Of a stretch of 64,000 nt of DNA, positions 34,107 through 42,082 are shown in pieces. Numbering within the stretch: position 1 is the first letter of the stretch; each line of letters starts with the position of its first letter. Origin of the DNA: Bog-950 sp964631835 (lineage in GTDB: Bacteria > Bacteroidota > Bacteroidia > Chitinophagales > LD1); the NCBI GenBank assembly GCA_964631835.1, contig CAZWAD010000008.1, forward strand, positions 66,003-130,002, in the 5' to 3' direction. The position numbers and the translations under genes are program-made. The notes below the pieces were generated by a model. That model was given only the letters and a program-made list of their open reading frames with translations. It had not been told where the DNA came from and did no database searches.

Positions 34107-34113
34107 ATATTTG
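34106..34113 (+). promoter_or_regulatory. -7 promoter element of pyrR
   Basis: TATATTTG is a perfect TAnnTTTG match, 15 bp before ATG 34129. It rules out the TTG at 34111, which lies inside the promoter, as the start codon. Confidence 0.7.
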
Positions 34114-34128
34114 CCCAATCAAAATACG

Positions 34129-34674
34129 ATGCAGCCACGCGTCATCCTCGATAGCAACAAGCTAAAACTCACCATCACCCGCCTTTGCCATCAGTTAATT
34201 GAACAACACAAAGATTTCTCCCAATCCGCCATTATTGGCGTTCAGCCCCGCGGTGTTTTTCTTGCCGACCGTATCCACAACCGCCTCTGCGAAATCCTCA
34301 ACACAAAAAATATTACTTACGGAAAACTCGATATCACCTTCTACCGCGATGACTTCCGCCTCAAAAGCAAACCCATTATTGCCGATGAAACCTCTCTTGA
34401 TTTTTCGGTCGAAGGCAAAAACATCATCCTCATTGACGATGTCCTTTACACCGGCAGAACCATCCGTGCCGCTCTTGACGCTATTCTCGATTACGGCCGC
34501 CCTGACGATGTCGAACTCCTCGTTCTCATTGACCGAAGGCTCCAGCGCCATGTACCCATTCAGGCTAAGTATGTAGGCAAGGTAATTGACTCCATCACCT
34601 CCGAAAAAGTAATTGTCGAATGGAAAGAAACCGATGGCATTGATAAAGTTTCAATTGTAGAAGATGAAAAATAA
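34129..34674 (+). CDS. pyrR: bifunctional pyr operon regulator/uracil phosphoribosyltransferase
   Basis: A 181-residue PyrR-type phosphoribosyltransferase. The PRPP-binding motif IILIDDVLYTGRTIRAALDAI is intact, with VQPRGVFLADRI upstream. In Firmicutes PyrR is an RNA-binding attenuator of pyr operons and a weak UPRTase. In Bacteroidota its regulatory role is less well known. The start is ATG 34129, judged from the promoter. pyrB follows 66 bp downstream, which supports a pyrimidine role. I see no attenuator stem in the leader. Confidence 0.92.
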   Translation: MQPRVILDSNKLKLTITRLCHQLIEQHKDFSQSAIIGVQPRGVFLADRIHNRLCEILNTKNITYGKLDITFYRDDFRLKSKPIIADETSLDFSVEGKNIILIDDVLYTGRTIRAALDAILDYGRPDDVELLVLIDRRLQRHVPIQAKYVGKVIDSITSEKVIVEWKETDGIDKVSIVEDEK

Positions 34675-34707
34675 ACCCTGTAAAATGAAAGCCGGAATGA
34701 AACCAAC

Positions 34708-34735
34708 ATTCACTATTCACCGCTTACTATTCACT
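34708..34735. repeat. 7-bp tandem repeat abutting the pyrB start codon
   Basis: Four 7-bp units (ATTCACT, ATTCACC, GCTTACT, ATTCACT), with a partial fifth, end 5 bp before ATG 34741. They fill the position where a ribosome-binding region would lie. Confidence 0.7.
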
Positions 34736-34740
34736 ATTTC

Positions 34741-35664
34741 ATGAGTGCCCTGAGCCAAAAACACCTTATCGGCATAAAATACCTCCGGCAATCCGACATT
34801 GAACTTATTTTTAAAACAGCCGACAACTTCAAAGAAATTCTCCAGCGCCCCATCAAAAAAGTTCCTTCCCTCCGCGACATCACCATCGCCAACCTCTTTT
34901 TTGAAGACTCCACCCGAACCCGTTTTTCCTTCGAACTGGCCGAAAAAAGGCTTAGTGCCGATACTATTAATTTCTCCTCTTCGGGTTCTTCAGTCAAAAA
35001 AGGTGAAACGCTTTTAGATACCGTCCGCAACATTCTGGCAATGAAAGTAGATATGGTTGTGGTCAGGCATTCAGGTTCAGGGGCTGCCGGTTTTCTGGCT
35101 CAGCATATCTCTGCCAACATCGTAAATGCCGGAGACGGAATACACGAACACCCCACTCAAGGCTTGCTCGATGGTTATTCGGTTCGTGAAAAGTTTGGCG
35201 CATTAAAAGGCTTAAACTATTTGCTTATTGGCGACATTAAACACTCCCGCGTTGCAGGTTCCGATATCCCCCTCATGCTAAAAATGGGCGCCAAAGTAAA
35301 AGTATGCGGCCCTCCTACACTTATTCCTAAACACATCGAATCACTTGGGGTAACTTACGAACCCAATCTGAAAAAAGCCCTCGAATGGTGCGATGTTGCC
35401 AATGTGTTGCGCATTCAATTGGAGCGTATGGAAATCAAGTTCATTCCTTCGCTTCGCGAATACTCTTTGTTTTACGGGGTAACTAAAGAACTCCTCAACT
35501 CCGTTAAAAAAGATATTACCATTATGCACCCCGGTCCTATCAACCGCGGAATAGAGCTAAGCAGCAATGTGGCTGACTCCAAACAATCCATCATTCTTCA
35601 ACAGGTCGAAAACGGAGTGGCAATCCGGATGGCAGTGCTCTATTTGCTGGCAGGAAGAAATTAA
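34741..35664 (+). CDS. pyrB: aspartate carbamoyltransferase catalytic subunit
   Basis: A 307-residue ATCase. The carbamoyl-phosphate motif STRTRFSFE (near residue 58) and the HPTQGLLDGY and MHPGPINRG motifs are intact. It catalyses the first committed step of pyrimidine synthesis, carbamoyl phosphate plus aspartate. It forms a unit with pyrR. No pyrI is adjacent. Its last 4 bases overlap the end of the convergent DUF1571 gene. Confidence 0.95.
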   Translation: MSALSQKHLIGIKYLRQSDIELIFKTADNFKEILQRPIKKVPSLRDITIANLFFEDSTRTRFSFELAEKRLSADTINFSSSGSSVKKGETLLDTVRNILAMKVDMVVVRHSGSGAAGFLAQHISANIVNAGDGIHEHPTQGLLDGYSVREKFGALKGLNYLLIGDIKHSRVAGSDIPLMLKMGAKVKVCGPPTLIPKHIESLGVTYEPNLKKALEWCDVANVLRIQLERMEIKFIPSLREYSLFYGVTKELLNSVKKDITIMHPGPINRGIELSSNVADSKQSIILQQVENGVAIRMAVLYLLAGRN

Positions 35665-36530
35665 AAATTATACTCCGAAAAATCTTTGGTAAACTCATCG
35701 GCTTTGTATGCCGGATTTACCACCAGGTTGAAAAACTGGTAGCGCTCAAAAATTCCTTTATCATCACTCATTTCCTGGAATACCGGAAAAAAGTTTTCTT
35801 TATCAATATACATAATGGTCTTCTTGGCATAGGTGGTTGGAATCTTCAACGTTCTCCCTCCTAAATCCTGTTCAAAATCTTTCACCCCGCTGTTTTCCAC
35901 CATCGAATATTCCGGTACAAGAAACTTCAGAGCTACGTGATACATGTTCTCGCCCGGTTTTGCAGTATATGTGGTATACGCATAAGTCGGGTCTTCAATA
36001 ATCAGTTTATAGCATCCTCTCCCGTTCCACGTTACATCGCCAACATACTTAAAAACCTCATCAAATTTCTTCTGCGCATCGGCTCGCTTTACTCCCTCGC
36101 TTACAATTTTCCCGACAATAGAAAAACCCGATGAAAGCAAAGTATGGTGCTGGTCTTTTGTCAGCAAACTGTTGAAAGGGCTTAGTCTCACAGTGGGAAG
36201 AAAACCTGCGGGATTAACCAACGCTTTGTTATTATTCTCCCCTTCAGCGTAAAGCACCTGTGTTCCTTTGTTAGGGTCGGTAACCATATTCATGTAAATC
36301 CTTTTCGGCTGTTCATTCACTTTGGTAAAAATATCTCCGCCCCGCAGGCTGCCCTGCTTATTCACCAGTCTTTCTTCGCTGCGCATGGTAAACTTGCTGC
36401 CCTTATGCACTTCAATAGCCTTCAGCATCTTGTTTACAATAACGCGGGTTTGGCTTTCGGGTTTACTCGCCCCCGAAAAAATAATCAGCAGGCTGAAAGC
36501 AACTGCAAAAACAACAAAAACTCTCTTCAT
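35661..36530 (-). CDS. exported DUF1571-domain protein
   Basis: The protein is 289 residues if started at ATG 36530 (MKRVFVVFAVAFSLLIIFSGAS), which gives a proper signal peptide. The longer frame from 36596 adds 22 unlikely residues. The body matches the DUF1571 pattern (IEVHKGSKFTMRSEERLVNKQG, GRGCYKLIIEDPTYAYTTYTAK, MYIDKENFFPVFQEMSD), which suggests a LolA-like or lipocalin-like periplasmic fold. It lies 20 bp downstream of the Mpo1-like gene on the same strand, so the two are likely co-transcribed. Its function is unknown. Confidence 0.75.
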   Translation of the reverse strand: MKRVFVVFAVAFSLLIIFSGASKPESQTRVIVNKMLKAIEVHKGSKFTMRSEERLVNKQGSLRGGDIFTKVNEQPKRIYMNMVTDPNKGTQVLYAEGENNNKALVNPAGFLPTVRLSPFNSLLTKDQHHTLLSSGFSIVGKIVSEGVKRADAQKKFDEVFKYVGDVTWNGRGCYKLIIEDPTYAYTTYTAKPGENMYHVALKFLVPEYSMVENSGVKDFEQDLGGRTLKIPTTYAKKTIMYIDKENFFPVFQEMSDDKGIFERYQFFNLVVNPAYKADEFTKDFSEYNF

Positions 36531-36550
36531 ATACTCAGATTTTAAAATAA

Positions 36551-37015
36551 TCAGTAAGAAATACCTACCCGCTTGTAAATAAAACTCATCAGCCACGCAG
36601 GACCAATCATCAGGAATTGAATGTCCTTAAAGAAGGATGGCTTTTTACCTTCCACATTGTGACCATAAAACTGCCCTGCCCATGCCAGCACAAACACAAT
36701 GATACTCACGAGCCACAACGGCAATCCCGCTTTTTGTATCGCGTAACAGGCAAACATGCAAATGGTGGAAAACAACAGCATGCCCACCCACAAGGTTCTC
36801 GAAAGAAGAAAATAATAAATGATTACACCCGCAAGCAGAACTATGGCAAAATTAAATTTCATACCGCCTCCGATTTCAATGGGAAGTTCAATGCTGTAAA
36901 ATAACCCGGTGATGCTGAAAAATATAAGGGGTACGCAAATCCAGTGAATAAGTTTGTTTGTAGGGTTTTTATGGCTCGCAGAATATTCATCGAGCCAGCT
37001 CTGGAGTTTTCTCAT
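36551..37015 (-). CDS. Mpo1-like (DUF962) membrane protein
   Basis: A 154-residue protein with about four membrane segments. Family-conserved residues are visible: HKNPTNKLIHWICVP near the N-terminus, then WAGQFYGHNVEGKKPSFFKDIQFLMIGPAWLMSFI. The paired His residues fit the metal-dependent 2-hydroxy fatty acid dioxygenase activity shown for yeast Mpo1; activity here is inference. It is divergent from menE and leads the DUF1571 unit. Confidence 0.88.
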   Translation of the reverse strand: MRKLQSWLDEYSASHKNPTNKLIHWICVPLIFFSITGLFYSIELPIEIGGGMKFNFAIVLLAGVIIYYFLLSRTLWVGMLLFSTICMFACYAIQKAGLPLWLVSIIVFVLAWAGQFYGHNVEGKKPSFFKDIQFLMIGPAWLMSFIYKRVGISY

Positions 37016-37130
37016 TATAGTTTCTTATCTTTTTCTTTACAAAGTTAACGAGGATGACACAGTAAACAAGTAGCGCCTGCAGGTTGAGTATTATTTGCGC
37101 TTTTTTTATGGCATTGACTAACTTGCGCTC

Positions 37131-38222
37131 ATGTTCCGTATTGCATTTTCGCGCATGGCACCCAACGAGATACATCAACTGGCGCGTCAAAAGCTAAAGC
37201 TGAATCCTGAAGTATGGGAAAAAAACATCTGGGATTTTCTCGTGCATTGGTTTGACCCCTCTTTAACCGCTATGACAGTTACCACATCGGGCTCAACAGG
37301 TGCGCCCAAACAAATCACACGCACCAAAAATGCAGCGCTCCACAGCGCAAAGCTTACCTGCGAAGCCTTGGAATTAAAACCCGGAATGAAATGTCTCCTC
37401 TGTCTTCCTGCTAATAAGATTTCAGGAATTATGTTCCTCGTCAGGTGCATTTATAACCGGATGGATGTTTTTTGTGTTCGCCCCTCTGCCAATCCGCTGA
37501 GCGAACTTCAGGGCAATATTCATTTTGACTTTGCCGCCTTTACGCCCATGCAGGTTTTTGACATCGGCAAGAACCTTAAACTTTTCAGTCGGCTTGAAAA
37601 AATCAGCAAGGTGATTATAGGAGGTGGCGAAATAAGTACACCGTTGCGTAAAAGCATTTCGCTGATGCGCAATCAAGTATTTGAAACTTTCGGGATGACC
37701 GAAACCATCAGCCACATTGCCTTGAGAAAACTGAATGGTATTGACGCCTCGGTTTGTTTTAAAACCCTGAATGGTGTTTTCATTTCAGCAAATGAATACG
37801 GACAACTGATTATTGACGCCCCCGAACTGGAAGTGAGGCATTTGATGACCAGCGATGTGGTAAAACTTCTTTCTCCCCACAGTTTTGAATGGCTCGGAAG
37901 AACCGACAATATCATTAACTCGGGAGGGCTTAAAATTCACCCCGAAGAGATTGAACAAAAGCTCGAAGGGCATATTTATTCTCCGTTTTTTGTAGGTTCC
38001 ATTCCCGATGAACGAACCGGTGAGCAGGTGGTTCTTGCCGTAGAAGCCAAAACATTTTCAGGTAAGGAAAAGGAGGAGTTAGTCAACCCTTTTACCCAAA
38101 TCCCCTCTGTGAAACGCCCGAAGCTGGTGCTGGTTTTTCCGCAGTTTATACGAACAGAAACCGGCAAAGTTCAGCGCACCGAAACGCTGAAACAAAACCC
38201 GCTTGAAAGAATGGGCTTGTAG
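37131..38222 (+). CDS. menE: AMP-binding ligase, o-succinylbenzoate-CoA ligase-like
   Basis: A 363-residue ANL-superfamily enzyme, shorter than the usual 450-500 residues, as is common for Bacteroidota MenE. The adenylate-forming loop TTSGSTGAPKQI (near residue 47), FGMTETISHIA and the C-terminal GRTDNIINSGGLKIHPEEIE hinge are intact, and the terminal catalytic Lys lies in TGKVQRTE. The likely role is menaquinone synthesis (OSB-CoA formation). No other men genes are in the window. An alternative start is ATG 37155. Confidence 0.8.
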   Translation: MFRIAFSRMAPNEIHQLARQKLKLNPEVWEKNIWDFLVHWFDPSLTAMTVTTSGSTGAPKQITRTKNAALHSAKLTCEALELKPGMKCLLCLPANKISGIMFLVRCIYNRMDVFCVRPSANPLSELQGNIHFDFAAFTPMQVFDIGKNLKLFSRLEKISKVIIGGGEISTPLRKSISLMRNQVFETFGMTETISHIALRKLNGIDASVCFKTLNGVFISANEYGQLIIDAPELEVRHLMTSDVVKLLSPHSFEWLGRTDNIINSGGLKIHPEEIEQKLEGHIYSPFFVGSIPDERTGEQVVLAVEAKTFSGKEKEELVNPFTQIPSVKRPKLVLVFPQFIRTETGKVQRTETLKQNPLERMGL

Positions 38223-38256
38223 CTTCGTCACCACACTCAACTCTGAGCAACTTTTC

Positions 38257-38264
38257 TATATTTG
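38257..38264 (+). promoter_or_regulatory. -7 promoter element of rpsA
   Basis: TATATTTG matches TAnnTTTG and lies 67 bp upstream of ATG 38331, leaving a leader of about 60 nt. Confidence 0.6.
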
Positions 38265-38330
38265 CACCCCTTTTATAAAAAACCAAACTCATGAGCCGGC
38301 ATGAGAATAAACAATAACCGGCATTGAAAC

Positions 38331-40274
38331 ATGGAAGAAAATAATTCAGAAGCAGTTAGCGTAAGCCCAACAGTATCGCATGACGATTTCGACTGGTCGG
38401 TGGATAAACGGAACGTGGTTACTTACAACGAAGAGGAAAAGAGCAAGTATGCCGAACTGTATTCCAAAACCCTTCGCACAGTTGAGAACGATGAAATCAT
38501 TAAAGGAACAGTAGTAGCTATTACCAGTTCCGATGTGGTGCTCAACATCGGTTTCAAGTCTGACGGATTGGTTCCCCTTACCGAATTCCGCGATGTGGAA
38601 GATTTGAAAGTAGGCGATGAGTACGATGTATATGTGGTAAACAAAGAAGACAAGAACGGCATTCTTCAGCTAAGCCGCAAGAACGCGAAGATGATTAAAG
38701 CCTGGCAGGAGATTGTCGAAGCACACAAAAACGGAGTGGTAGTTACCGGAAGAATTACTTCGAAAACAAAGGGCGGCCTTATTGCCAATGTATTCGGACT
38801 GGAAACATTCCTTCCCGGTTCGCAGATTGATGTTAAACCCATTACCGACTACGATGTATATGTAGGCAAGAACATGGAACTGAAAGTGGTAAAAGTGAAT
38901 GAAGCTATTAAGAACGCTGTAGTTTCACACAAAGCGCTTATTGAATCGGATATTGAATCGCAGCGCGAAGCTATTATCGGTAAGCTCGAAAAAGGACAGG
39001 TGCTTGAAGGAACTATTAAGAACATTACCGACTTCGGTGCATTTATTGATTTAGGCGGGGTTGACGGACTGCTTTACATCACCGACATTTCGTGGGGAAG
39101 AATTACCAACCCGAAAGATGTTCTGCAAGTAAACCAGAAACTGAATGTAGTTGTGCTTGATTACGATGACAACAAAAAGAGAATATCGCTTGGCTTGAAA
39201 CAATTGCAGCCTCATCCCTGGGATACGCTCGACAAGGAAATTGAAATCGGCAGTAAAGTAAAAGGCAAAGTGGTAAACATTGAGGACTACGGTGCTTTCC
39301 TCGAAATTATTCCGGGTGTCGAAGGATTGATTCACGTTTCGGAGGTTTCGTGGAGCAATACACCTATTAACAGCCGCGACCATTTCCATATCGGTGATAT
39401 GCTCGAAGCCATTGTTATGACTCTTGACCGCGAAGAGCGTAAGATGTCGCTTTCGCTCAAACGCCTTACAGAAGACCCTTGGGCCAAGATTGCCGAGAAG
39501 TTCCCCGTAGGCACAAAAACAAAAGGACTGGTAAAAAACATTACCGCCTATGGTGTGTTTGTTGAACTGACAGAAGGTATTGGCGGAATGGTTCACATCA
39601 GCGACCTTTCCTGGCTCAAGCGTGTAGGTCACCCCAGTGAGTTTACCAAAGTGGGTAACGAACTTGATGTGGTGGTTATGGATATTGACAACGATAACCG
39701 CAAACTCACCCTCGGACACAAACAAATTGAAGAAGACCCCTGGGATTCTTTTGAAAATGTATTCCCCGTTGGTTCTGTTCATGAAGCAACTGTGCTCAGT
39801 GCCGATGACAAAGGCGCTGTGGTGCTTTTGCCTTACGGTCTCGAAGCGTTTTCCCCAAAAAAGCATACCTCGAAAGAACAGGGCGGATTTTTGGCGGCCG
39901 ATGAAAAAGCCCAATTCCGGGTTATTGAATTCAACCGCAGCGAAAAACGCATTATTGTTTCTCACGCCCGTATTTGGGAAGAAGCAAAGCGCGAGTCTGT
40001 AGATGCCGAGAAGAAAGAAAAGAAAGCCGAGCGCGAGTCAGCGGCTAAAGCAGTAAAGAACATTCAAAAAAGCATGGAGAAAACAACCCTTGGTGACCTG
40101 GAGGCTTTAAGTGACCTGAAGGAGAAAATGAAAAGCAAGAGCGAGGCTCCTGTGATTACCGAGCCTGTTGTTGAAGAAACTATAACAGAACCGGTTGCTG
40201 AAACTCCGCAAGCCGAAACTGGTAACAACGAAACTCCTGCTGCTGAAAATACTGAAGAAAAGAAAGAAGAATAA
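38331..40274 (+). CDS. rpsA: 30S ribosomal protein S1
   Basis: A 647-residue S1 with six S1/OB-fold repeats starting near residues 50, 140, 222, 309, 396 and 480. Typical motifs are GTIKNITDFGAFIDLGGVDGLLYITDISWGRI and GKVVNIEDYGAFLEIIPGVEGLIHVSEVSW. A low-complexity Lys/Glu-rich tail follows (KKEKKAERESAAK then acidic EEKKEE). It binds mRNA on the small subunit. In Bacteroidota, with few Shine-Dalgarno sites, it is central to initiation. It has its own promoter and a strong terminator. Confidence 0.95.
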   Translation: MEENNSEAVSVSPTVSHDDFDWSVDKRNVVTYNEEEKSKYAELYSKTLRTVENDEIIKGTVVAITSSDVVLNIGFKSDGLVPLTEFRDVEDLKVGDEYDVYVVNKEDKNGILQLSRKNAKMIKAWQEIVEAHKNGVVVTGRITSKTKGGLIANVFGLETFLPGSQIDVKPITDYDVYVGKNMELKVVKVNEAIKNAVVSHKALIESDIESQREAIIGKLEKGQVLEGTIKNITDFGAFIDLGGVDGLLYITDISWGRITNPKDVLQVNQKLNVVVLDYDDNKKRISLGLKQLQPHPWDTLDKEIEIGSKVKGKVVNIEDYGAFLEIIPGVEGLIHVSEVSWSNTPINSRDHFHIGDMLEAIVMTLDREERKMSLSLKRLTEDPWAKIAEKFPVGTKTKGLVKNITAYGVFVELTEGIGGMVHISDLSWLKRVGHPSEFTKVGNELDVVVMDIDNDNRKLTLGHKQIEEDPWDSFENVFPVGSVHEATVLSADDKGAVVLLPYGLEAFSPKKHTSKEQGGFLAADEKAQFRVIEFNRSEKRIIVSHARIWEEAKRESVDAEKKEKKAERESAAKAVKNIQKSMEKTTLGDLEALSDLKEKMKSKSEAPVITEPVVEETITEPVAETPQAETGNNETPAAENTEEKKEE

Positions 40275-40302
40275 AAACTTCATTCTTATCAGATAACACA
40301 AT

Positions 40303-40335
40303 CCCGTTCAGCTAAAGCCGGACGGAATTTTTTTT
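40303..40335 (+). terminator. Rho-independent terminator of rpsA
   Basis: The stem CCGTTC/GGACGG with an inner GC pair, and a run of eight or more T at 40328-40335. It lies about 30 bp after the rpsA stop. Confidence 0.85.
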
Positions 40336-40363
40336 ACCGCCTCGTCAAACAAAACCCGGCAAC

Positions 40364-40729
40364 TTACCCGGCTTTTTTCTCGCTTTGCAGAGCCTTGTAT
40401 GTCCATCCCGCGCCAAGCAAATCAACCACACCAAAAAGGATAATAGCCGGTTGAACCCACCCGGCTAATGTAAAGGCAATAAAGAAAAAGATAATGGAAC
40501 TGCGTACGTAAACCGTTGTCCGTATCACCGGCCCGATGTTGTACCTGCCTGCTGTAATATAATACACCGACAGCGCCAGTACCAGCATACCCACCACGCG
40601 AATCCAAACTTCAGTGGTAGCCGCAATGCCGAAGAGGTTGAGAAGAAAGTTAGGTACGGCAAGGAGTATGATGCCAAGCGGGGCTAAATAAAACCCGAAG
40701 AAGTAAACACTTTTGGCTGGGTTGGTCAT
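40364..40729 (-). CDS. small integral membrane protein of unknown function
   Basis: A 121-residue protein with four hydrophobic segments (about 8-30, 40-62, 68-90 and 95-112). It contains FFGFYLAPLGIILLAVPNFLLNLFGI and WIRVVGMLVLALSVYYITAGRYN. It has no signal peptide cleavage site or catalytic residues that I recognise. It is convergent with rpsA and has no partner gene. The pattern is common in uncharacterised Bacteroidota proteins. Confidence 0.6.
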   Translation of the reverse strand: MTNPAKSVYFFGFYLAPLGIILLAVPNFLLNLFGIAATTEVWIRVVGMLVLALSVYYITAGRYNIGPVIRTTVYVRSSIIFFFIAFTLAGWVQPAIILFGVVDLLGAGWTYKALQSEKKAG

Positions 40730-40915
40730 GATTTTTTATCGAAGGTAATATTTACAGCAGAAGTATCTTCCTTTATGAGTCAATGGGTGGGTGTTGCAAA
40801 TTCAGTTTCCTAATCGGGGAAGTTGTCGTACAGAGATATATTTCCGATGATTGAGAGTGTTAACTGGTAAACAAACCTCTGGTAACTGATAAACTCCCTT
40901 ATAGATTTTAAAAAG

Positions 40916-41108
40916 CTATTCAAGAAAATCGATTTTTTTCTTACATCTTTCCATTCTTGCTAGATCTTGCTCTACAGTAAATTCTAAATACTTATTGCTA
41001 TTAAACCAGTCACTAAGAATTGCTTTTGTTAGGATCTCTCTTATCTACTTCAATTCTTACCCATGTATCGCCAGTTATACCATACACTGGAACAGTGTCG
41101 ATGCTCAT
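40916..41108 (-). pseudogene. small frameshifted gene downstream of argF'
   Basis: Two minus-strand frames join into one plausible 63-residue protein. ATG 41108 begins MSIDTVPVYGITGDTWVRIEVDKR. After a one-base shift in an AGAGAG run (around 41034-41046), the other frame continues EILTKAILSDWFNSNKYLEF and ends KKKIDFLE at TAG 40916-40918. Both halves have coding-like composition, and the total is one base over 64 codons. It is either a decayed gene or a sequencing error. I do not know the family. It lies on the same strand as the arginine operon, 26 bp beyond it. Confidence 0.5.
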
Positions 41109-41134
41109 TCTTCATTTTTACAACAAAGAAAACT

Positions 41135-42082
41135 TTAAATTATTTCCAGCATCTTCTTCAAAACCAACTGTGCAGCAATTACTCTGTTACCAGCCTGCTG
41201 TTGTATAAGACTGTGAGGTCCGTCAATAACCTCATCGGATAGTTCTATATTTCTGCGCACCGGTAGGCAATGCATAACCTGTGCGTTGTCTGTGAGCGTA
41301 AGTTTATCTTTGGTGAGCAGCCAGTTGCCTTTTACCGGTGGCATGGCACCATACTCGCTGTAGGCACTCCAGTTTTTTACATATATATAGTCAGCATCCC
41401 GTAGGGCATGGTCTTGTGAATATTCAATAGCAGCACCCTTTGTAAATTGTACATCTAACTCATAACCTTCGGGGTGTGTGATTATCAATTCGGCACCGCT
41501 TGCCACCGCCCACTCAGCAAAGGAGTTTGGCACTGCTTGAGGGAGCGCTTTAATGTGAGGTGCCCAGGTAAGCACTACTTTGGGTTTTGCTTTGGACTTG
41601 GTTTCGGCTATAGTAATCATATCGGCAAAACTCTGTAGTGGATGTCGCGTTGCGCTTTCTAAGCTAACAATTGGTACGCTGCAATATTTCAGAAAACTGT
41701 TGAGCACCTGCTCCGTGTAATCTTTTTCTCTGTCCACCAGCCCCGGGAAACAGCGAATACCCACAATGTCGCAATATTGTGAGATAACACCTGCCGCTTC
41801 TTTAATGTGTTCGCTCTTAGTGCTGTTCATGGTAGCGCCATCTTCAAACTCCATTTGCCAGCTATCCTTATCAAGATTAAGCACAATGACGTTCATACCG
41901 AGGTTATATGCTGCGGCTTGAGTACTCATACGTGTACGTAAACTGGGGTTAAGAAAAAGTAGTGCAAGTGTTTTTCCTTTTCCCAATTCAGAAAAAGCAT
42001 GTACGCTTTTTTTTAATTGTAAAGCTTCATTGAGAAGTTTAGAAAGATTTCCTGCATCAGCAACAGAGATGAATTGTTTCAT
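41135..42082 (-). CDS. argF': N-succinyl/N-acetyl-L-ornithine carbamoyltransferase
   Basis: A 315-residue transcarbamylase starting at ATG 42082 (MKQFISVADAGN). The earlier ATG at 42130 lies inside argD. The motif NPSLRTR (residues 45-51), the HCLPVRR motif and the ATRHPLQSFADMITI block fit the Bacteroides and Xanthomonas acylornithine transcarbamylases, not classical ArgF. Residue 90, in KSEH, is Ser where I recall Pro in the Bacteroides succinyl enzyme and Glu in the Xanthomonas acetyl enzyme. Succinyl preference is therefore the better guess. The start overlaps the argD stop as ATGA. Confidence 0.9.
   Translation of the reverse strand: MKQFISVADAGNLSKLLNEALQLKKSVHAFSELGKGKTLALLFLNPSLRTRMSTQAAAYNLGMNVIVLNLDKDSWQMEFEDGATMNSTKSEHIKEAAGVISQYCDIVGIRCFPGLVDREKDYTEQVLNSFLKYCSVPIVSLESATRHPLQSFADMITIAETKSKAKPKVVLTWAPHIKALPQAVPNSFAEWAVASGAELIITHPEGYELDVQFTKGAAIEYSQDHALRDADYIYVKNWSAYSEYGAMPPVKGNWLLTKDKLTLTDNAQVMHCLPVRRNIELSDEVIDGPHSLIQQQAGNRVIAAQLVLKKMLEII

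Larger units (their letters stand above)
32701..34128. other. 1.4-kb gene-free, repeat-rich region
   Basis: No convincing gene. From left to right it holds two REP-like copies (32719-32795 and 33102-33172), a 181-bp imperfect palindrome (33240-33420), a 21-bp tandem array (33545-33964) and nine 7-bp units (34044-34106) that run into the pyrR promoter. ORFs drawn here on both strands (33582-34073 plus and 33428-34066 minus) exist because the 21-bp period preserves reading frame; I do not regard either as a proven protein. Confidence 0.7.

Noticed and set aside
34111..34128. TTG start of pyrR giving a six-residue longer protein
   Set aside because: The TTG is part of the TATATTTG promoter element, so it would not be in the transcript.
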